DNA from: SpSt-28 sp044343155
GTDB lineage: Archaea > Aenigmatarchaeota > Aenigmatarchaeia > CG10238-14 > SpSt-28
DNA: 64,000 bases
Reading direction: 5' to 3'
Assembly: GCA_044343155.1 (NCBI GenBank)
Contig: JAVZSS010000001.1
Coordinates: forward strand, 13,901-77,900
Under the pieces are notes generated by a model. It made no database searches. It was not told where the DNA came from and saw only the letters and a program-made list of their open reading frames with translations. Below, in pieces: positions 59,164-64,000 of the stretch (positions are counted from its first letter, which is position 1; the number at the start of each line of letters is the position of its first letter). The translations under genes were made by a program, and so were the position numbers.

Positions 59164-60450
59164 TCAATTCTCTATTAACCATTTCCACAACGGAATAAAC
59201 TTAATTTTTTTATTATCTATTTCCAATTCATCTTCATAATCCCAAGTAATTATAAGCAAGTTTTTGCACTTTAGTTCCTCATTAGCTTTTAGTAAAGCTT
59301 TAATTTCTCTTTTTTCAATTTCATCTTTGCTAGAAGCATAAGTAACTTGAATTAGTTGTTTAACATCTAAACCTTCTTTTATAACAAAATCTACTTCATT
59401 TTGTTGATAATCTTTCCAATAGTAAATTTCCCAATCACTAAACCAATAACTTTTTCTTCTTAACAACTCTATTGCAACCAAATTTTCCATTAGCCTACCT
59501 GTATTTTGACTAATTTTAAATCCAATTGAGTTAACAATTCCCACATCCATACAATAAACTTTTTTCGGTGCGAGAAATTGCTCTTTCAATTTAGGAGAAA
59601 ATCTGTTAATAAGTTTTATTAAATAAGCATCCTCTATTCCACTTATCCAATCTTTTATAGTATGTACATCTTTTATATCAAAAATATTTTTCAACCTACA
59701 AAATGTTATTTCTGATGAAGAGTTTGATATCAAATACTTTGTTAACTCTTTAAATGTAGTTTTCTTTTTTATTTTCAATCTTTTTAGAATATCTTTCTCA
59801 ACTATATCAGAAAAAATCTTTACAAGAATTTCCTTACCAAGTAAATAAACTTCGGGAAAGCCACCAATTTTTAGATAATCGTTAAGTTTATTTTTTACAA
59901 TAGCTAATTTTTTTGTTGAATAAAAATCTTCATTTTGAAAAAATACATCATTATACACCAAAAACTCTCTAAAGCTAAATGGAAATAAAGTAAAATCAAT
60001 ATGTCTTCCTGTTAAATGAGTTGCTAATTCGCCAGATAAAAGTTTTGAATTGCTCCCAGTAATTATAACTTTTTTTGTTCTCCTCAATCTATTAGCAAAA
60101 AGTTCCCAACCGTATATGTTATGTGGTTCATCCAAAATTATATTATCTATTTCTCCATACAATTCATAAAAGCCTTGTAATAGCTTATCAAAATCTTTTG
60201 TAGTGAATTCTATCAACCTTTCATCATCAAAATTTATATATCCATACTTTTCTCCTTCAAAAATTTGTAATGAGAAAATTGATTTTCCGCATCTCCTAAT
60301 TCCTAAAATCAACAGTATATTTGGATGCAACAAATATTTTTTTAACCTATTCTTATTAGCTTCTCTTTTAATTATTTTTGTTTTCTTAAATTTTTCTTCT
60401 ACTTCTTCCCTTTGAGCAACTAAAACTCTTTTAATTTCTTCAGTATTCAT
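59164..60450 (-). CDS. DUF4143-type AAA ATPase (array copy A)
   Basis: A 428-residue archaeal AAA_14/DUF4143 protein. Walker A is GIRRCGKS (residues 50-57), Walker B is IILDEPHN, and sensor-like ITGSNSKLLSGELATHLTGR follows. A winged-helix and a nuclease-fold C-terminus come next (NEVDFVIKEG, then KQLIQVTYA, a possible PD-(D/E)XK-like core). Function of the family is uncertain; it is expanded in archaea. The last 87 residues are almost identical to those in copies B and D. Near the start codon, the interval 60464-60484 holds an inverted repeat over a TATA-like core. Confidence 0.88.
   Translation of the reverse strand: MNTEEIKRVLVAQREEVEEKFKKTKIIKREANKNRLKKYLLHPNILLILGIRRCGKSIFSLQIFEGEKYGYINFDDERLIEFTTKDFDKLLQGFYELYGEIDNIILDEPHNIYGWELFANRLRRTKKVIITGSNSKLLSGELATHLTGRHIDFTLFPFSFREFLVYNDVFFQNEDFYSTKKLAIVKNKLNDYLKIGGFPEVYLLGKEILVKIFSDIVEKDILKRLKIKKKTTFKELTKYLISNSSSEITFCRLKNIFDIKDVHTIKDWISGIEDAYLIKLINRFSPKLKEQFLAPKKVYCMDVGIVNSIGFKISQNTGRLMENLVAIELLRRKSYWFSDWEIYYWKDYQQNEVDFVIKEGLDVKQLIQVTYASSKDEIEKREIKALLKANEELKCKNLLIITWDYEDELEIDNKKIKFIPLWKWLIEN
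59171..59430. repeat. 3' cassette of array copy A (260 bp)
   Basis: Aligns without gaps to 60500-60759 in copy B; by hand count about 15 of 260 bases differ, with the first 98 identical. It also matches 63191-63450 in copy D, and there the similarity continues into the gene body to about 59505. The cassette encodes the C-terminal end of the ATPase. Confidence 0.9.
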
Positions 60451-60463
60451 AATATTATAATCA

Positions 60464-60484
60464 CAAGCTTTTTTAAAAACCTTG
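60464..60484. promoter_or_regulatory. Inverted repeat over TATA of copy A
   Basis: CAAGCTTTTT-T-AAAAACCTTG: ten-base arms with one mismatched pair. Its centre lies 24 bases upstream of the ATG of copy A, where the TATA box of a leaderless archaeal gene would sit. Confidence 0.55.
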
Positions 60485-60492
60485 CAGTTATA

Positions 60493-61767
60493 TTACCCTT
60501 CTATTAACCATTTCCACAACGGAATAAACTTAATTTTTTTATTATCTATTTCCAATTCATCTTCATAATCCCAAGTAATTATAAGCAAGTTTTTGCATTT
60601 TAATTGCTCAGAAGCTTTTAACAAAGCTTTTATTTCCCTTTTTTCAATTTCATCTTTACTAGATGCATAAGTTACTTGAATTAATTGTTTAACATCTAAA
60701 CCTTCTTTTATAACGAAATCAACTTCATTTTGTTGATAATCTTTCCAATAGTAAATTTCAGCTAAGGGATTTTCGCTAACCTTTCTTTTAAGTTGCAAAA
60801 ATACACAATTCTCCATTAATCTTCCAATATTTTCTGAAAATTTCGAAAATCTTTTTATGAAAAAATTATCAATAAACATAACTTTTCTTGGTGCTTTTAA
60901 AGAATTCTTTACTTTAGGTGTCAAAATCTCTAAAAATTCTACAAATAAAGAATTTTCTAAGTAGTAAAGATAGTTAGCAACTGTCTCTTTTCCTATTTTA
61001 TGACCAATAGATTTTAAAGTATCAAAAATTTTTGTTATGGTTATGTAAGTTGAGTTAAGTAAAAGTCTTATAAGATCCCTCATTAATTCTTTATTTCTTA
61101 TACCATAACGTTCGAAAATATCGCGAATAAGAAAAGTTTTGAAATATTCCTCAATAAGTAGATATTTTTTCGCTTCATCTGAGAGAACAATCTCAGGTAA
61201 TCCACCAAAATTTATATACTCTCTTAATAGGTTTAATTTAAGAGCATTCGTTAATTCCTCTATATTTTCTCCTTTAAATCTTAATAACTCTGAAAATGAT
61301 AGTGGATAAACCTCAAAAGTTATACATCTTCCTCTCAATTCAGTTGGTATTTCTTTACTTGAAAGTTTTGATGATGAGCCAGATAAAATTATTTGATAAT
61401 TAAAACTGTCTAACATTCTTCTTACCCATTTGCTCCAGTTAGGAATGTTTTGTATTTCATCTAACAAAAAAACAAGCTTTTTCTTTCCATAAATTTCTTT
61501 TATAATCTCAGAAAAACAAGTCAAAACTTCTGTTTTCTTTGGCAATCTTTCATCTTCAAAATCTATATAAATTGTATTTTCTTTTCCTATTTTTCTTGCT
61601 GTATTCAAAAGCAAAAATGTTTTTCCAACTCTTCTGAAACCAACTATTGGTATAGCCTTAACAATTTTCCAATCGATTAACTTACTAGGATCTTTATCTC
61701 TCTCAATTATTTTCGGCAACTCTCTTTCTTCCCATTCTTTCACAAGTTGTTTTAAAATTGTCTTCAT
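60493..61767 (-). CDS. DUF4143-type AAA ATPase (array copy B)
   Basis: A 424-residue AAA_14/DUF4143 protein. It begins with the family's LVKEWEERELPKIIERD, then Walker A GFRRVGKT (43-50), Walker B FLLDEIQNIPNW, and ILSGSSSKLSSKEIPTELRGR. The C-terminus is the shared nuclease-like cassette, beginning EIYYWKDYQQNEVDFV. The body belongs to a different sub-family from copy A, but the final 260 bases are nearly the same DNA. A perfect 20-bp palindrome covers the TATA region upstream. Confidence 0.88.
   Translation of the reverse strand: MKTILKQLVKEWEERELPKIIERDKDPSKLIDWKIVKAIPIVGFRRVGKTFLLLNTARKIGKENTIYIDFEDERLPKKTEVLTCFSEIIKEIYGKKKLVFLLDEIQNIPNWSKWVRRMLDSFNYQIILSGSSSKLSSKEIPTELRGRCITFEVYPLSFSELLRFKGENIEELTNALKLNLLREYINFGGLPEIVLSDEAKKYLLIEEYFKTFLIRDIFERYGIRNKELMRDLIRLLLNSTYITITKIFDTLKSIGHKIGKETVANYLYYLENSLFVEFLEILTPKVKNSLKAPRKVMFIDNFFIKRFSKFSENIGRLMENCVFLQLKRKVSENPLAEIYYWKDYQQNEVDFVIKEGLDVKQLIQVTYASSKDEIEKREIKALLKASEQLKCKNLLIITWDYEDELEIDNKKIKFIPLWKWLIEG
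60500..60759. repeat. 3' cassette of array copy B (260 bp)
   Basis: Nearly identical, gapless partner of 59171-59430. The similarity to copy A ends abruptly after AGTAAATTTC, at the join with a divergent gene body. A tract around 60595-60650 matches copy C better than A, giving a patchwork. Confidence 0.9.
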
Positions 61768-61783
61768 AAAAAATTAGTGTAGA

Positions 61784-61803
61784 ACAATATTTATAAATAT
61801 TGT
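61784..61803. promoter_or_regulatory. Perfect 20-bp palindrome over TATA of copy B
   Basis: ACAATATTTATAAATATTGT is its own reverse complement and contains TTTATAAA. Its centre is about 26 bases upstream of the ATG of copy B, at the expected TATA position. Confidence 0.65.
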
Positions 61804-61838
61804 ACTATAATACTAGATTTATAGAACAAAATAACAAA

Positions 61839-63119
61839 CTATTGCCTTTCTATTAACCATTTCCATAATGGAATGCATTTAATTTTTTTGTTCTGAACAT
61901 TTAACTCATCTTCATAGTCCAAAGTTATTATGAGCAAGTTTTTGCATTTTAATTGCTCAGAAGCTTTTAACAAAGCTTTTATTTCCCTTCTTTCAATCTC
62001 ATCTTTACTTGAAGCGTAAGTTACTTGAATTAGTTGTTTTATTTCTAAACCATTTTTAATTAAAAAATCAACTTCGTAATCATTTGATTTAAAATAAAAA
62101 ATTTCATTAACTTTTCCTTCAAGTTTTTTCTTTAAAAGCTGTATAGCAACTAAATTTTCAATTTTTTTACCAACATCTTTAGAAAATCTTGGCTCAATTT
62201 GAAAATATATATTATCAACCAAATAACTTTTTACTGGATATTTTGCTCTTTCTCTATATTTAAAAGAAAATCTTTTTATAGGGAAAACAAAAAGAGCCTC
62301 TTCCGCATATTTTAAATAATTAGCTAGAGTTTTTTTACTAATTTTTAAACCTATTGATTTTAATTCATTTTCAATTTTTGATATTGAAACATAAGAGGAG
62401 GAATTAGATATGCAATATCTAACAAAATAATCCATAAGTGCGACATTTTTAATTTTAAATCTTTCTATTATATCTTTGAAAAAAATTGCATCGAAATAAG
62501 TTTTTGCAATATCTAGCTTTTTATTTTTTTCTTCCTGCAAAATAAGTTCCGGGTATCCACCAAAATCTATATATTCTTTCAATAATCCTAAAATTTTTCC
62601 AATTTTTGCTTCAGAAATTTCTTTTTCTATTTTAAATTCTTTTAAATCAAGAAATTCTTTAAAGCTAAATGGAAATAAAACGAAAGAAATACATCTTCCC
62701 CTCAGCTCTGTTGAAATTTCCCTACTTAAAAGTTTTGAAGAAGAGCCAGAAATTATTATTTTATATTTTTGAAAATTATGCAATGTTCTAACAAAAGAAG
62801 ACCAATTATCGAGCTCTTGAATTTCATCGAAAAAAAGAAATATGTTATCTTTAAATAGGTAATTTATTTCTTTCAAAAATTCAGAAATACTAACTTTTTT
62901 TATTCTAGGGTCTGTAAAATCTAAGTAAACAATATTTTCCTTAGTGAAATTCTTTTCAAAAAGCTCTTTAATAAGCTGAAACATAAAATAAGTTTTTCCA
63001 GCTCTTCTTGGTCCTATAATTGAAACTATATGATTGTTCATCCAAATTTTTAGCTCTCTTTTAATTATTCTCCTCGGCAATTCTTTCTCTTTCCATTCTA
63101 ATAAGACTTCTCTTAACAT
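61839..63119 (-). CDS. DUF4143-type AAA ATPase (array copy C)
   Basis: A 426-residue protein of the same sub-family as copy B: MLREVLLEWKEKELPRRIIK, Walker A GPRRAGKT (36-43), Walker B LFFDEIQELDNW, IISGSSSKLLSREISTELRGR, and a C-terminal YEVDFLIKNGLEIKQLIQVT nuclease-like core. The 3' cassette is shared only in part and is more diverged than in A, B and D. Upstream, 12-base arms of an inverted repeat enclose the TATA element. Confidence 0.88.
   Translation of the reverse strand: MLREVLLEWKEKELPRRIIKRELKIWMNNHIVSIIGPRRAGKTYFMFQLIKELFEKNFTKENIVYLDFTDPRIKKVSISEFLKEINYLFKDNIFLFFDEIQELDNWSSFVRTLHNFQKYKIIISGSSSKLLSREISTELRGRCISFVLFPFSFKEFLDLKEFKIEKEISEAKIGKILGLLKEYIDFGGYPELILQEEKNKKLDIAKTYFDAIFFKDIIERFKIKNVALMDYFVRYCISNSSSYVSISKIENELKSIGLKISKKTLANYLKYAEEALFVFPIKRFSFKYRERAKYPVKSYLVDNIYFQIEPRFSKDVGKKIENLVAIQLLKKKLEGKVNEIFYFKSNDYEVDFLIKNGLEIKQLIQVTYASSKDEIERREIKALLKASEQLKCKNLLIITLDYEDELNVQNKKIKCIPLWKWLIERQ
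61850..62090. repeat. Partial 3' cassette of array copy C
   Basis: About 240 bases resembling the cassettes of A, B and D. The segment TTTTGCATTTTAATTGCTCA with its neighbours through TTATTTCCCTT is identical to copy B but differs from A and D, while the flanks are diverged. Confidence 0.75.
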
Positions 63120-63130
63120 AAAAGAAATAT

Positions 63131-63161
63131 AGGAAACAAAAAATATATATTTTTGTTTCCT
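63131..63161. promoter_or_regulatory. 12-base-arm inverted repeat over TATA of copy C
   Basis: AGGAAACAAAAA and TTTTTGTTTCCT, perfect arms around ATATATA. The centre is about 27 bases upstream of the ATG of copy C. Confidence 0.7.
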
Positions 63162-63168
63162 CTAGAAA

Positions 63169-64000
63169 CTACCATAAACTTAGAGTATTTCCTAGCAACC
63201 ATTTCCATAAAGGAATGCATTTAACACTTTTATTTTCAATTTTCAATTCATCCTCATAATCCCAAGTAATTATAAGCAAATTTTTACACTTTAGTTCTTC
63301 ACTAGCTTTTAATAAAGCTTTAATTTCCCTTTTTTCAATTTCATCTTTACTAGAAGCATAAGTTACTTGAATTAATTGTTTAACATCTAAACCTTCTTTT
63401 ATAACGAAATCTACTTCATTTTGTTGATAATCTTTCCAATAGTAAATTTCCCAATCATTAAACCAATAACTTTTTCTTCTTAACAACTCTATTGCAACCA
63501 AATTTTCCATTAGCCTACCTGTATTCTCACTAGTTAAAAATCCGGCAACACCAATTAACCCATTATCAATACAATAAACTTTTTTTGGTGCAACAAATTT
63601 TTGTTTTAATTTAAAGCTAAATCTCTCAAGCTTTATTATCAAATAAGCTTCCTCCAATGCACTAACCCAATTAGAAATAGTAAACAAATGTTTTACTGTA
63701 GAAATCTCTTTTAAGGATGAATAAGTGAACTCTTTTGAAAAATTACTAACCAAAAATCTTGCTATTTTTCTCAACTCTTCTTCTCTTTTAATTTTTTCTC
63801 TTTTAACAACATCTTTTTCTATAATATCTTCATAAATTGTTTTTAGTATTTTTTTCCCAAATTTCGGAAATTCTGGAAACCCGCTGTTAAATAAATAATC
63901 CTTAAGATGGTTAAAAATTTGTGCTTTTTCTAATGTTGTATATGCCTCTAAGTTTAAGTTATTATACACCAAAAACTCTCTAAAGCTAAATGGAAATAAA
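63169..64000 (-). CDS. DUF4143-type AAA ATPase (array copy D), N-terminus outside window
   Basis: The frame is open to the window end, so the P-loop half is missing here; the visible part starts with FPFSFREFLVYNN, as in copy A. It has the winged-helix section, SENTGRLMENLVAIELLRRK, the NEVDFVIKEGLDVKQLIQVT core and the shared cassette, but with its own end, KWLLGNTLSLW. It is closest to copy A over more than 330 bases of DNA. An ATG at 63972 is internal and not the start. Confidence 0.88.
   Translation of the reverse strand, partial: LFPFSFREFLVYNNLNLEAYTTLEKAQIFNHLKDYLFNSGFPEFPKFGKKILKTIYEDIIEKDVVKREKIKREEELRKIARFLVSNFSKEFTYSSLKEISTVKHLFTISNWVSALEEAYLIIKLERFSFKLKQKFVAPKKVYCIDNGLIGVAGFLTSENTGRLMENLVAIELLRRKSYWFNDWEIYYWKDYQQNEVDFVIKEGLDVKQLIQVTYASSKDEIEKREIKALLKASEELKCKNLLIITWDYEDELKIENKSVKCIPLWKWLLGNTLSLW

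Overview
The window is AT-rich archaeal DNA. Archaeal markers include prefoldin alpha, archaeal FtsY and SRP54, ribosomal L15e and L21e, RNA polymerase subunit F (Rpb4), the RNase P subunit Rpp30, Pth2, TrmY, Pus10, Dph6, archaeal UMP kinase and TyrRS, and tRNA genes with introns in the anticodon loop. Genes are packed, many overlap by ATGA, and GGTGA-type ribosome binding sites occur inside operons. Low GC, compactness, a shortened DUF460 protein and a Hef split into two proteins suggest a small-genome (DPANN-like) archaeon. The phylum cannot be fixed from this sequence alone.

Layout. 0-7.3 kb: the end of a MinD-like ATPase, then a seven-gene leftward operon (YjbQ, Hef-like helicase, XPF-type nuclease, DUF460, an archaeosortase-like protein with Ser in place of Cys, a coiled-coil protein, 3-methyladenine glycosylase), then UMP kinase. 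7.3-15.4 kb: tRNA-Ser(CGA), DUF2258, Dph6, a sugar epimerase, PEP synthase carrying a 514-residue LAGLIDADG intein, and a large protein with a C39-like peptidase domain. 15.5-25.6 kb: an integrated element bounded by a 16-bp repeat of the tRNA-Asp 3' end. It carries a tyrosine integrase, a replication module, regulators with visible operators and a three-gene membrane/surface module. 25.6-32.3 kb: tRNA-Asp, 5S rRNA and translation, secretion and RNA-modification genes. 32-41 kb: a presenilin-type protease, a GH57/PfkB/aldolase/TIM operon, TyrRS, PGK and tRNA-Ser(TGA). 41-47.7 kb: transporters, repair, L15e, Rpp30. 47.6-53.3 kb: glycan metabolism (GT4, GH57, cupin phosphoglucose isomerase, debranching enzyme). 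53.3-59.1 kb: Pth2, a Cas4/RecB-like nuclease and membrane glycosyltransferases. 59.1-64.0 kb: four tandem DUF4143-type AAA ATPases, the last cut by the window end.

Together the metabolic genes cover much of an alpha-glucan-fed glycolysis: polymer breakdown, cupin PGI, a PfkB kinase, archaeal class I aldolase, TIM, PGK and PEP synthase. The most unusual parts are (i) the roughly 10-kb element, whose small size, integrase and anchored spike-like protein recall pleolipovirus-type proviruses although homology is unproven; (ii) the ATPase array, where nearly identical 3' cassettes are joined to divergent bodies and each complete gene has its own inverted repeat over its apparent TATA box; (iii) the Ser-for-Cys archaeosortase homologue. 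All functional calls come from reading motifs by eye; no database search was run.
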